Below, piece after piece: positions 1 to 7,260 of a stretch of 64,000 bases of DNA. The notes beneath the pieces were generated by a model that was not told the origin of the DNA, ran no database searches, and was given only the letters and a program-made list of their open reading frames with translations. This DNA is from Clostridia bacterium. GTDB lineage: Bacteria; Bacillota; Clostridia; Oscillospirales; Acutalibacteraceae. Where the stretch lies: assembly GCA_017436225.1 (NCBI GenBank), contig JAFSDM010000022.1, positions 1 through 64,000 of the forward strand, read 5' to 3'. The position numbers were made by a program, and so were the translations under genes. Position 1 is the stretch's first letter, and every line of letters starts with the position of its first letter.

Positions 1-16
1 AAAATCCACACTTTTT

Positions 17-145
17 AAAATCTTTGACCTCAAAGAGAGGAGATTTTGGAGGATTTTTATTCGATTTAAGCGAAGCAAGGCTGACGCCTTGCAAGATTAA
101 ATTGGGTAAAAAGCGCCGAAATATGCCGCTTTGAGGCGGGTTCGG
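17..145. repeat. Non-coding stretch of nested hairpins 3' of oadA
   Basis: Positions 1-170 hold no convincing gene. Three inverted-repeat units follow one another. At 17-47, AAAATCT pairs with AGATTTT around an inner CCTC/GAGG. At 62-104, CGATTTAA pairs with TTAAATTG around a perfect inner GCAAGGC-TGAC-GCCTTGC (75-92). At 116-145, CCGAA pairs with TTCGG around CCGC/GCGG. None is followed by a long T run in either direction, so simple termination is not obvious. It resembles, on a smaller scale, the hairpin array between potA and potB. The function is unknown. Confidence 0.5.
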
Positions 146-170
146 GTTTGACTGCTCACCCTATTATTAA

Positions 171-1577
171 TTATTCAGAAAGGTCCTGAACAATAATTGT
201 TTTTACCTCATATGGGTCGCCTTCGGGATGGTCAAGCTTTTTGTTGCGCTCTGCTAAGAACTTTGCGGCAACCTGTGGGAAAAGTGCGTAGCTGAGTACG
301 TCTTCTTCACTGCGAGCAAGGTCTTTAGCTTCTTCGCGGTATTTGTCCATCTCGGGCTCTATTAGGTCTGCAGGACGGCAGGTGATAACCTCATCATCAC
401 CAATAGCCTTTTTACGAACTTCCTCGTTTACCTTACCGGGAACCTGTCCGTATTCGCCACGGAGAAGACCCTTGGATTCTTTAGAAACCATCTTGTAACG
501 TTCACCCATAAGAACATTTAAAACTGCCTGTGTACCAACAATCTGGCTGGTAGGAGTAACAAGTGGAGGATAACCAAAATCTTCGCGTACACGTGGGATC
601 TCAGCAAGAACCTCATAATACTTATCTTCAGCGTTTTGTTGCTTTAACTGACTGATAAGGTTTGAAAGCATACCGCCGGGAACCTGATATAAAAGTGTGT
701 TGGTATCAACGTTAAGCACTTTTGGATCAAGGTCGCCTTGCTCTTTAAGCTTGTTAGCAATTTTGCGGAAGTGAACAGCTGCATCGCTTAATTTTTCAAG
801 GTCTAAGCCGGTGTCACGTTCAGTACCTTTTAAGGTAGCAACCAAAGCTTCGGTAGCAGGCTGAGAAGTACCGTTACCTAATGGGGAGAGGGCGCAGTCA
901 ACAATGTCAACGCCTGCCCAAGCAGCCATAAGGTTGGTCATATCACCGGTACCGGTGGTGTTGTGTGTGTGAAGGTGAATGGGAACGTTAACTGCTTCCT
1001 TAAGCTTTTTAACAAGGTTGTAAGCATCAACAGGTAAAAGCAGGTTAGCCATATCCTTAATACAAATGGTATCTGCACCCATTTCAACAAGCTTTTTAGC
1101 AAGGTTAATGAAGTATTCTTCATTATGAACGGGGCTAATGGTGTAGCTGATAGCAGCCTCACAAACACCACCGTACTTCTTAATGCTCTTCATAGCCTGT
1201 TCCATGTTACGAGTATCGTTAAGAGCGTCAAAAACGCGGATAACGTCAATACCGTTTTCAATAGACTTTTTAACAAAAGCATCTACAACGTCATCAGCAT
1301 AGTGCTTATAACCAAGGATGTTTTGACCTCTAAGCAACATTTGAAGCTTGGTGTTGGGCATAGCAGCCTTAAGCTTACGAAGACGTTCCCATGGGTCTTC
1401 GCCTAAGAAACGCATACAACTATCAAAGGTTGCACCGCCCCAACATTCAAGTGACCAGTAACCCATTTTATCCAAAAGCTCGCAAGCGGGAAGCATATCT
1501 TCCACTCTCATTCTTGTAGCAGCTTGAGATTGGTGGGCGTCACGAAGAATGGTATCTGTAATGTTTAATTTATTCAT
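171..1577 (-). CDS. oadA: Oxaloacetate decarboxylase alpha subunit (carboxyltransferase)
   Basis: This is the 468-residue carboxyltransferase subunit. It moves the carboxyl group of oxaloacetate onto protein-bound biotin as the cytoplasmic half of the Na+-pumping decarboxylase. The family signature LRDAHQSQAATRMR lies near residues 12-25, and the metal-binding HLHTHNTTGTG segment is present in the middle of the TIM barrel, followed by the conserved C-terminal carboxylase region. The usual C-terminal biotin domain is absent. It is supplied by the separate carrier encoded three genes upstream in the operon. The ATG is preceded by AGAAAGAGG. The gene is last in the oadG-carrier-oadB-oadA operon. 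Pyruvate carboxylase subunit B is the alternative name for this fold, but the adjacent oadB and oadG decide for the decarboxylase. Confidence 0.93.
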   Translation of the reverse strand: MNKLNITDTILRDAHQSQAATRMRVEDMLPACELLDKMGYWSLECWGGATFDSCMRFLGEDPWERLRKLKAAMPNTKLQMLLRGQNILGYKHYADDVVDAFVKKSIENGIDVIRVFDALNDTRNMEQAMKSIKKYGGVCEAAISYTISPVHNEEYFINLAKKLVEMGADTICIKDMANLLLPVDAYNLVKKLKEAVNVPIHLHTHNTTGTGDMTNLMAAWAGVDIVDCALSPLGNGTSQPATEALVATLKGTERDTGLDLEKLSDAAVHFRKIANKLKEQGDLDPKVLNVDTNTLLYQVPGGMLSNLISQLKQQNAEDKYYEVLAEIPRVREDFGYPPLVTPTSQIVGTQAVLNVLMGERYKMVSKESKGLLRGEYGQVPGKVNEEVRKKAIGDDEVITCRPADLIEPEMDKYREEAKDLARSEEDVLSYALFPQVAAKFLAERNKKLDHPEGDPYEVKTIIVQDLSE

Positions 1578-1601
1578 ACGATAATGCCTCTTTCTTTAAA
1601 A

Positions 1602-3056
1602 TTAGCCAAACAATGCAATAAGCACACCTGCTGCAATAGCAGAGCCTATAACACCGGCAACGTTGGGGCCCATAGCGTGCATGAGAAGGAAGTTGGAGGG
1701 ATTTTCCTTTTGACCAACGACCTGAGAAACACGAGCCGCCATAGGAACAGCCGAAACACCGGCAGAACCAATAAGGGGATTGATTTTGTTCTTTAAGAAC
1801 AGGTTCATAAACTTGGCAAAAAGAACACCACAAGCAGAAGCAACACCAAAAGCAACTACGCCAAGGGCGATAATACCTAAGGTTTGGAGTCTGAAGAAGG
1901 TATTAAATGTGGCGGTAGCGCCAACAGAAATGCCAAGGAATATTGTTACAATATTCATAAGCTCGTTTTGAACTGTCTTTGCAAGACGCTCTGTAACTCC
2001 GCACTCACGAATAAGGTTACCAAGCATTAAGCAACCAACAAGGGGAGCGGCTGAGGGTACAAGCAAGGCAACAAAGATAGTTACAACGATAGGGAATACA
2101 ATCTTTTCTGTTTTAGAAACAGGGCGAAGCTCCTTCATTACAATAGCACGCTCTTTTTTGGTTGTAAGAGCCTTCATAATAGGGGGCTGAATTACGGGAA
2201 CCAAAGCCATATAAGAATATGCGGCAACGGCTATCGGGCCTAAAAGGTGGGGAGCAAGCTTACCAGTAACAAATATAGCGGTAGGACCATCTGCACCACC
2301 AATAATACCAATTGAACTTGCTTCCATCTGGTTGAAGCCTAAGAAGGATGTTGCACAAATATAGGTTGCAAAAATACCAATCTGTGCGGCTGCGCCAAGA
2401 AGTAAGCTTTTTGGATTTGCAATAAGGGGACCAAAATCGGTCATAGCGCCAACACCGATAAAGATAAGGCAGGGGTAAATACCAAGTTTAACACCAAGGT
2501 AGAGAATATCTATAAGACCTGCAGAAATGCTTTGAACATTGTTAGCAATAAGAGTTTGGCCAGCGTATAAAACGCCATCGGTAACTGTAAGACCTGCGGC
2601 ATCAATAACGATTTTTGCGTTTTCTGCTAAAACTTCGCCGTTTGCAGTAACAATTTGACCTAAGTTATTGATAAAAGCATCTGCGTTAACCGAAACGCCT
2701 GAAAGATGTCCAAAAAGGTTTTGACCTAAAGCTACAGAGCCATCTTGTAAAACTTGGAAAGCACCTTGTTTTACAAGGTCTGCAGAAAGATCAATGCTTT
2801 CAACAAACTGTGCGCCGCCAAAAAGGTCCCAGTTTACGTGACCGCCCGCAAAAAGAGCTTCGTTATATACGCCTGCACCGGGGAGATTGGTAAGTAACAT
2901 ACCAAAAGCAATTGGTAAAAGAAGTAATGGTTCAAACTTCTTAACAATTGCAAGGAACATTAAAACGCAAGCGATGCCTATCATTATAAGACATTGCCAA
3001 TTTTCGACAAGAAGGTAAAAACCGGTATCTTTTATAAAATTGAGTATAGCGTCCAT
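1602..3056 (-). CDS. oadB: Na+-translocating decarboxylase beta subunit
   Basis: A 484-residue polytopic membrane protein that decarboxylates carboxybiotin and exports Na+. The hallmark GVGAMTDFGPL motif, with the ion-site aspartate (residue 207), is present, as are IGIIGGADGPTAIF, the PPIMKALTT segment and the C-terminal NPLIGSAGVSAVPMAARV and MHAMGPNVAGVIGSA stretches. Between the first membrane hairpin and the TDFGP helix there is a long, probably extracytoplasmic loop of roughly 115 residues (about 64-178). Proteobacterial OadB also has a long loop here, so this is an enlarged version rather than a new domain. It lies 15 bases after the biotin carrier gene and 24 bases before oadA. Confidence 0.93.
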   Translation of the reverse strand: MDAILNFIKDTGFYLLVENWQCLIMIGIACVLMFLAIVKKFEPLLLLPIAFGMLLTNLPGAGVYNEALFAGGHVNWDLFGGAQFVESIDLSADLVKQGAFQVLQDGSVALGQNLFGHLSGVSVNADAFINNLGQIVTANGEVLAENAKIVIDAAGLTVTDGVLYAGQTLIANNVQSISAGLIDILYLGVKLGIYPCLIFIGVGAMTDFGPLIANPKSLLLGAAAQIGIFATYICATSFLGFNQMEASSIGIIGGADGPTAIFVTGKLAPHLLGPIAVAAYSYMALVPVIQPPIMKALTTKKERAIVMKELRPVSKTEKIVFPIVVTIFVALLVPSAAPLVGCLMLGNLIRECGVTERLAKTVQNELMNIVTIFLGISVGATATFNTFFRLQTLGIIALGVVAFGVASACGVLFAKFMNLFLKNKINPLIGSAGVSAVPMAARVSQVVGQKENPSNFLLMHAMGPNVAGVIGSAIAAGVLIALFG

Positions 3057-3071
3057 TGTAGCAACCGCCTT

Positions 3072-3458
3072 TTATTCAATAACACAGATTGCAGAACCGG
3101 ATTCAACAGTTGCGCCTTGGTTTACGCCAACGAAAGTAACTGTACCATCAACAGGTGACATAATTTCGTTTTCCATTTTCATAGCTTCTAAGATTACAAG
3201 AACCTGACCCTTTTTAACTGCATCGCCAACCTTAACGTTTACAGAAAGGATGGTACCGGGCATAGGTGCGTTAACCTTTTCGCCGCCTGCAGGAGCAGCG
3301 GCAGCAGGAACTGCGGGAGCAGGAGCAGCAGGTGCAGCAGGTGCAGGAGCGGCTGCGGGAGCGGGAGCGGCAACAGGAGCTGCAGCCTCAGTTTCGCTGA
3401 TAAGTTCAATAGAAACCTTGTATTCGGTTCCGTTTACGTTTACTTTATAATTTTTCAT
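3072..3458 (-). CDS. Biotin carboxyl carrier protein of the decarboxylase
   Basis: A 128-residue carrier that shuttles carboxybiotin between the soluble alpha subunit and the membrane beta subunit. A short N-terminal beta segment (1-22) is followed by a flexible Ala/Pro linker (about 24-58) and a biotinyl domain with the canonical EAMKMEN motif. The biotinylated lysine is K94. It is equivalent to the C-terminal domain missing from OadA here, or to the gamma subunit of glutaconyl-CoA/methylmalonyl-CoA decarboxylases. The start codon has a good SD (AAGGAGTTATT). It lies between oadG and oadB in the operon. Confidence 0.93.
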   Translation of the reverse strand: MKNYKVNVNGTEYKVSIELISETEAAAPVAAPAPAAAPAPAAPAAPAPAVPAAAAPAGGEKVNAPMPGTILSVNVKVGDAVKKGQVLVILEAMKMENEIMSPVDGTVTFVGVNQGATVESGSAICVIE

Positions 3459-3490
3459 AATAAATAACTCCTTTATGTTTAAGTTAGTGT

Positions 3491-3787
3491 TTAAAGTTTT
3501 TCAATAGATAAAATTCTAATAGCAGAAACGTCTGTACCTAAGTCCTCAGCGATAGCTGCGGCAATAGCTGCGACTGTTTCTCTACGGTTAGGAATAACCG
3601 CGGGTGTGGGTGCTGCAGTAACTGGAGCAACGGGGGAAGGAGCGGCTTGTTGAGCCTGATCATCTTTCTTAGATAAAAGCTGACAACAAACACCTAAGAT
3701 TTTGCACAGAATAATTATACATACAAGACCAATAAATACTGTGCTAATTCCCATAACAACTACAAACACATCATTTACTTCCGGCAT
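3491..3787 (-). CDS. oadG: OadG-type small membrane subunit
   Basis: A 98-residue small subunit and the first gene of the operon. One N-terminal membrane helix (about residues 8-30, VVVMGISTVFIGLVCIIILC) is followed by a charged stretch, an Ala/Pro linker and a short C-terminal segment. The family anchors and assembles the decarboxylase and contacts the carboxyltransferase subunit. Its start is set by GGAGGTG seven bases before the ATG. Subunits of this type are called gamma in oxaloacetate decarboxylases and delta in methylmalonyl-CoA decarboxylases. Confidence 0.85.
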   Translation of the reverse strand: MPEVNDVFVVVMGISTVFIGLVCIIILCKILGVCCQLLSKKDDQAQQAAPSPVAPVTAAPTPAVIPNRRETVAAIAAAIAEDLGTDVSAIRILSIEKL

Positions 3788-3929
3788 TTTTACACCTCCG
3801 CTCGGTATTTAATGTTTATATTATAAGTATTGTTGGCAAAAAGCCTTATAAAAATACTTTTGATTTGAAAAAATAGATTAAAAGGTAGATGAAAAAAGCC
3901 CCTTCTACTCCATTTTATCAATCATATTT

Positions 3930-3958
3930 ATTATATATTTTTTTATAAAGAAAATCAA
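3930..3958 (-). promoter_or_regulatory. Promoter of the oad operon
   Basis: On the minus strand TTGATT (3953-3958) and TATAAT (3930-3935) are separated by 17 bases. Transcription would begin near 3923, leaving a leader of about 135 bases before oadG. The 3788-4187 gap holds only this promoter and the divergent promoter and leader of the glycosyltransferase gene. Confidence 0.7.
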
Positions 3959-4044
3959 TCTTTTTTTGTCAAAAAATGTATAAATTTTATGTGATTTTTA
4001 TTATGAAGTTTTGGTTAGTTTTTCATTAAATAAATTTTAATGTA

Positions 4045-4073
4045 TTGATATTTTAAAAGCAGTGTGATATACT
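4045..4073 (+). promoter_or_regulatory. Promoter of the GT28 glycosyltransferase gene
   Basis: TTGATA (4045-4050), a 17-base spacer and TATACT (4068-4073) with an extended -10 TGA. The predicted start near 4080 gives a leader of about 108 bases that contains the terminator-like hairpin at 4093-4144. Confidence 0.7.
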
Positions 4074-4092
4074 TTTTTGTGTGTGAAAAAGC

Positions 4093-4144
4093 AACTCAAA
4101 AGGCTTTAATTTTTCTTTATATTTATTTGCTTTATGAGTTTTTT
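4093..4144 (+). promoter_or_regulatory. Terminator-like hairpin in the leader (possible attenuator)
   Basis: AACTCAAAAGGC (4093-4104) pairs with GCTTTATGAGTT (4129-4140) with one mismatch and one G-U, around a 24-base loop, and runs straight into six T residues. It lies between the predicted promoter and the ATG at 4188, so it cannot terminate an upstream plus-strand gene, because none exists here. Attenuation is inferred. The long AU-rich loop makes it a weak hairpin. Confidence 0.4.
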
Positions 4145-4187
4145 GTTTTGGTTAATCTTATTCAAGTTTTCTTGAAGGTGATAAAAT

Positions 4188-5333
4188 ATGAAGGTTTTAA
4201 TTCTTAGTAGCAGTACGGGTGCGGGTCATGATTCCTGTGCCTATGCTGTTAAAGAGGTATTTGATAATTATAGTGAGCATTGCGAGGTAGTAGAAACCTT
4301 AAACTATATGTCCAAATTTGTTGCAAAGGTTGTAACAAACGGGCACACCGTAATGTATAGACATTTTGCTACAGTTTTTAAAATAGGTTATGCCTTTTTA
4401 GATAATCATTCAAGCTCTTATAAAAAGGGTAGTCTTACAAACAGACTTTTATCTGTCGGCTCAAAAAAACTAGCCGAATATATAAACAAAAACGGATATG
4501 ATATGGTAGTTTGTACCCATCCCTTTTCAACCGTTATGCTTTCATCAGCAATCGAAAAATATAATCTTATGGTAAAAACCGCATTTGTAGCTACCGATTA
4601 TACCTGTGCTCCAACTGTAGATGCCGAAAATTTAGACGTTTATTTTGTGCCTGATAATGCAATAATAAATACTTTTATAAAATACGGCATAAACGAGAAA
4701 AAAATTGTGCCTAGCGGAATACCCGTAAAGCAAATGTTTTATAACAGTGTTTCAAAAAGCAAAGCAAAAGAGCAAATGGGCATCGGTGCAAACAGCATAC
4801 ATCTTCTTGTAATGTGCGGCAGTATGGGTTGCGGTCCTATTAAAAAAATTGTTGCGAGTATTTCTAAAGATTTACCAAAAAACATAGAAGTAACCGTTGT
4901 TTGCGGTACAAATAAAAAACTCAGGAAAAATCTTGATAGAAAATATTCCTTAAATAAAAAAATCCATATAAAAGGCTTTGTTAACAATATGTCTGAAGTG
5001 ATGGATAGCGCCGACCTTTATTTAACCAAGCCGGGCGGACTTAGTGTTTCAGAGGCAAGACTTAAAAATCTTCCTATGCTTTTTATTAATGCCGTTGCAG
5101 GTTGTGAAGAGTATAACAGAAGGCATTTTGTTGGTATGAAAACCGCGGTTTGCGGCGATAACGTTAAAGATTTAAGCGAAAAGTGTATGACTCTTTTAAA
5201 TAATACAAATCAAATTGATGAGATGCGGAAGATTTTTGAAAACGAAAACAAGATGAATGCTGCAGAGCAAATAAGAAAAGAATTATTAAAATTAAATGGC
5301 GAGAAGGCAAAATTAAATGGCGAGAAGGCTTAA
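4188..5333 (+). CDS. GT28-family diacylglycerol glycosyltransferase (UgtP/MGDG synthase-like)
   Basis: A 381-residue GT-B enzyme that probably transfers sugar from a UDP-sugar to diacylglycerol to make membrane glycolipid at the cytoplasmic face. The N-terminal MGDG-synthase motif SSSTGAGHDSCAYAV (residues 7-21) and the C-terminal nucleotide-sugar binding segment PGGLSVSEARLKNLPMLF are clear. The length fits the family. The ATG has GAAGGTGAT upstream. The last 14 residues are a perfect duplication of KLNGEKA (5289-5309 and 5310-5330), and the second copy forms the left arm of the gene's own terminator. It is monocistronic. The sugar donor and the number of sugars added cannot be read from sequence. 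Confidence 0.82.
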   Translation: MKVLILSSSTGAGHDSCAYAVKEVFDNYSEHCEVVETLNYMSKFVAKVVTNGHTVMYRHFATVFKIGYAFLDNHSSSYKKGSLTNRLLSVGSKKLAEYINKNGYDMVVCTHPFSTVMLSSAIEKYNLMVKTAFVATDYTCAPTVDAENLDVYFVPDNAIINTFIKYGINEKKIVPSGIPVKQMFYNSVSKSKAKEQMGIGANSIHLLVMCGSMGCGPIKKIVASISKDLPKNIEVTVVCGTNKKLRKNLDRKYSLNKKIHIKGFVNNMSEVMDSADLYLTKPGGLSVSEARLKNLPMLFINAVAGCEEYNRRHFVGMKTAVCGDNVKDLSEKCMTLLNNTNQIDEMRKIFENENKMNAAEQIRKELLKLNGEKAKLNGEKA

Positions 5334-5349
5334 CCTTCCCGCCGTTTTT
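5319..5349 (+). terminator. Intrinsic terminator overlapping the GT28 stop codon
   Basis: GGCGAGAAGG (5319-5328) pairs with CCTTCCCGCC (5334-5343) with a single mismatch and is followed by GTTTTTA. The stop codon TAA (5331-5333) sits in the loop, so the hairpin includes the last codons of the gene. Confidence 0.8.
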
Positions 5350-5605
5350 ATATAAAAATCATTCTAAGCAGTAGCAAAGTTATTGTACCCGGTAGACCAA
5401 GCGCCGCAGATGCGCCTACGGTGTAAGGGTTAATAGGTATATAGATACCACTGAATTTTGAAGTTAAATCAACCACCATTAACCCCGCTAATCCTAAAAA
5501 AGCATAGAATAAAATAGTTTTAAAGGGCTTTTTTGTTGCTACTGCAAAAATGAAATATAAAAATCCATAAACAAAACAAAGGCATATAATCAGAACTTTA
5601 AACAT
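5348..5605 (-). CDS. bofA: BofA-like small membrane protein
   Basis: An 85-residue protein with two or three hydrophobic segments (about 2-20, 27-46, 66-84). The C-terminal NPYTVGASAALGLPGTITLLLL matches the end of the BofA family, which in Bacillus holds the SpoIVFB protease inactive until pro-sigma-K processing. Here it is the last gene of the alaS-to-WYL run rather than beside recR, and its role in this organism is inferred by family only. Its AAGGAG ribosome binding site lies in the right arm of a 13-bp inverted repeat (5610-5657) directly after the WYL gene. Confidence 0.72.
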   Translation of the reverse strand: MFKVLIICLCFVYGFLYFIFAVATKKPFKTILFYAFLGLAGLMVVDLTSKFSGIYIPINPYTVGASAALGLPGTITLLLLRMIFI

Positions 5606-5609
5606 AATA

Positions 5610-5657
5610 AAAACTCCTTATTACTTCATAGAATTTTATGATGCAATAAGGAGTTTT
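5610..5657 (-). promoter_or_regulatory. 13-bp inverted repeat enclosing the bofA ribosome binding site
   Basis: AATAAGGAGTTTT (5645-5657, plus strand) is the exact reverse complement of AAAACTCCTTATT (5610-5622), around a 22-base loop. In minus-strand RNA the second arm reads AATAAGGAG and then U residues just before the bofA ATG. The same hairpin could therefore end transcription from the WYL gene or hide the bofA SD. Confidence 0.55.
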
Positions 5658-5666
5658 ATGCTATAT

Positions 5667-6668
5667 TTATTTTTTATAAAGCTTTTCAATTTCAAGGGTG
5701 CGGGCAAGAATTTGTTCTTTAAGTATTTCGGGAGCTTCAACGCGCATTTTCTTGCCAAATTGCATTATCCAGGTTACAAGACCATCGCTGATACAAGCCT
5801 TATGGCTGAATTTAAATCTGTTTTTTTCACTTTGGCGGATGAAGATTTTGTCGGAAAATCTGTCAATAACCTGCTCTAAAATATCTGTACTGCAATCTAA
5901 AACAATTTCCTGTTCTTCACCGCTAAACATATTAAATACCTTTTCGGAATAATCGGCGGTATTAAATTCATCTTTATATTCGCTAACCTCGCTAAAATGG
6001 CGGAAAGGCTCATCGGTAACGGTAACACTTTTCATTCGGTCAAGGCGAAGATGCATAAGATTATTGTATTTTTCGTTATTGCAAACTAAATAATAATGGT
6101 CATCTGCCCAAATAAGAGCATAAGGGCTAACGGTCATTTTTTTGGAATTTATTTCGGGTGTGCGACCGTTAGTTAAGGTATGGCGAAGGTATTTAAAGGT
6201 GATTTTCTTTTTCTCATCTATACCGCGACCAACAGCGTCAATACTGTAATAAATTTCTTCATTGTTACCCTTGTTTCTGTTATCAATAAATGTTCTGCTC
6301 GAAAAACTGTCTGCTTGGTATTCGTTTAAAAGACCTTTAAGTTTTTTTACAAGTACGTTTGTTTTTTTGTGTGTTATAAAATCGGCGGCAAGTACGGCGT
6401 CGGTAAGCAGAGCGACTTCAGGCAGTTCAAATTCTCTTCCGCTTAAAAAATAACCCGATTTTGAACCCTTTGTGCTAACAATATCGTATCCGCATAAGGT
6501 TAGAGCTTCAATATCTTCGTATATTGTTTTGCGGTCACACAAAATATCCCTGGTGGCTAAAAGGTCAATAAGCTCCCTTGCATTAAGGGGGTGGTTTTCA
6601 TCGGTTTTATTCATTAAAATTTCTAAAAGCACAAGTATTCTTCTTTTTTGATTACGTTTGCCTGACAT
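5667..6668 (-). CDS. WYL-domain transcriptional regulator
   Basis: A 333-residue regulator of the DeoR/YafY-like WYL group. The N-terminal winged helix (about 1-70) includes ARELIDLLATRDILCDRKTIYEDIEAL, typical of this family's DNA-reading region. The WYL ligand domain (about 145-225) includes SPYALIWADDHYYLVC and the RLDRM segment, and a C-terminal WCX-like extension follows. WYL proteins often sense nucleic-acid or nucleotide ligands. No operator or target is visible here. It is cotranscribed with the Toprim gene 13 bases upstream. Confidence 0.82.
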   Translation of the reverse strand: MSGKRNQKRRILVLLEILMNKTDENHPLNARELIDLLATRDILCDRKTIYEDIEALTLCGYDIVSTKGSKSGYFLSGREFELPEVALLTDAVLAADFITHKKTNVLVKKLKGLLNEYQADSFSSRTFIDNRNKGNNEEIYYSIDAVGRGIDEKKKITFKYLRHTLTNGRTPEINSKKMTVSPYALIWADDHYYLVCNNEKYNNLMHLRLDRMKSVTVTDEPFRHFSEVSEYKDEFNTADYSEKVFNMFSGEEQEIVLDCSTDILEQVIDRFSDKIFIRQSEKNRFKFSHKACISDGLVTWIMQFGKKMRVEAPEILKEQILARTLEIEKLYKK

Positions 6669-6681
6669 TTTTTATGGTACC

Positions 6682-7260
6682 TCACTTGTAGTCTTGCATA
6701 ATAGCAGCGATTTCATCTTTGGAAGAAATTTCGCTGAGCACTTTTTTAAGAGTGGCAGGTGAGATGGAGTAGGGAAGCTTAAGCTTGCCTAATAAATACT
6801 TCCTTTTAAGCGCGCTGTCTGCACCACCGCTTAAACCCAGCGACATTAAAAAAGCTGTTGTTATTTCTTCCTTTTTTTTCGGGTTGGCTTTGGGTAAAAA
6901 TCTTTCAAATGCCTTTAAAATAATTTCCTTATCGGTGCCTTCAACACCAAGTAAGCCTTCGCTTGAAGCCTTGGTTTTGCGCTTTTCTTTACCTTCAATG
7001 CGAGGTAAAAATACATTGTATATTTTATCTTCGCTCAATATATTTTTAAGGTAGGAGCGAATAATTCCGCCTGCACTGTCACTATCGGTGAGAACAATTA
7101 CGCCGTTTTTTTCTGCAAGCTTTTTAATAAGGTCAACCTTTTCTTTGTTTTTAAAAATACCGAAACCATCCGTAGTTAAAATAATAGTATCAAAGATTGA
7201 TGATAGTTTAATTTTATCATACTTGCCTTCAACGATTATTGGTTGCTCAAGTTTAATCAT
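6682..7260 (-). CDS. Toprim-domain protein, RNase M5-like (DUF4093)
   Basis: A 192-residue protein. The Toprim core has the catalytic glutamate in QPIIVEGKYDK (residues 6-16) and the DxD motif in VIVLTDSDSAGG (about residues 54-65), followed by LPRIEGKEKRKTKASSEGLLGVEG, and a C-terminal DUF4093-type helical region. RNase M5 (RnmV) matures 5S rRNA in Firmicutes, and this clostridial form is a likely functional relative. Its ATG overlaps the holA stop by four bases (ATGA), so the two are translationally coupled. Assignment as true RnmV is less certain than the Toprim call. Confidence 0.68.
   Translation of the reverse strand: MIKLEQPIIVEGKYDKIKLSSIFDTIILTTDGFGIFKNKEKVDLIKKLAEKNGVIVLTDSDSAGGIIRSYLKNILSEDKIYNVFLPRIEGKEKRKTKASSEGLLGVEGTDKEIILKAFERFLPKANPKKKEEITTAFLMSLGLSGGADSALKRKYLLGKLKLPYSISPATLKKVLSEISSKDEIAAIMQDYK

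Noticed and set aside
1602..3056. Extra domain inserted in OadB
   Set aside because: The loop is long (about 115 residues), but proteobacterial OadB has a sizeable loop at the same place, so it is a length variant.
3250..3450. Ala/Gly-rich 66-residue frame opposite the biotin carrier
   Set aside because: It is the antisense shadow of the Ala/Pro linker, with no SD and pure low-complexity composition.
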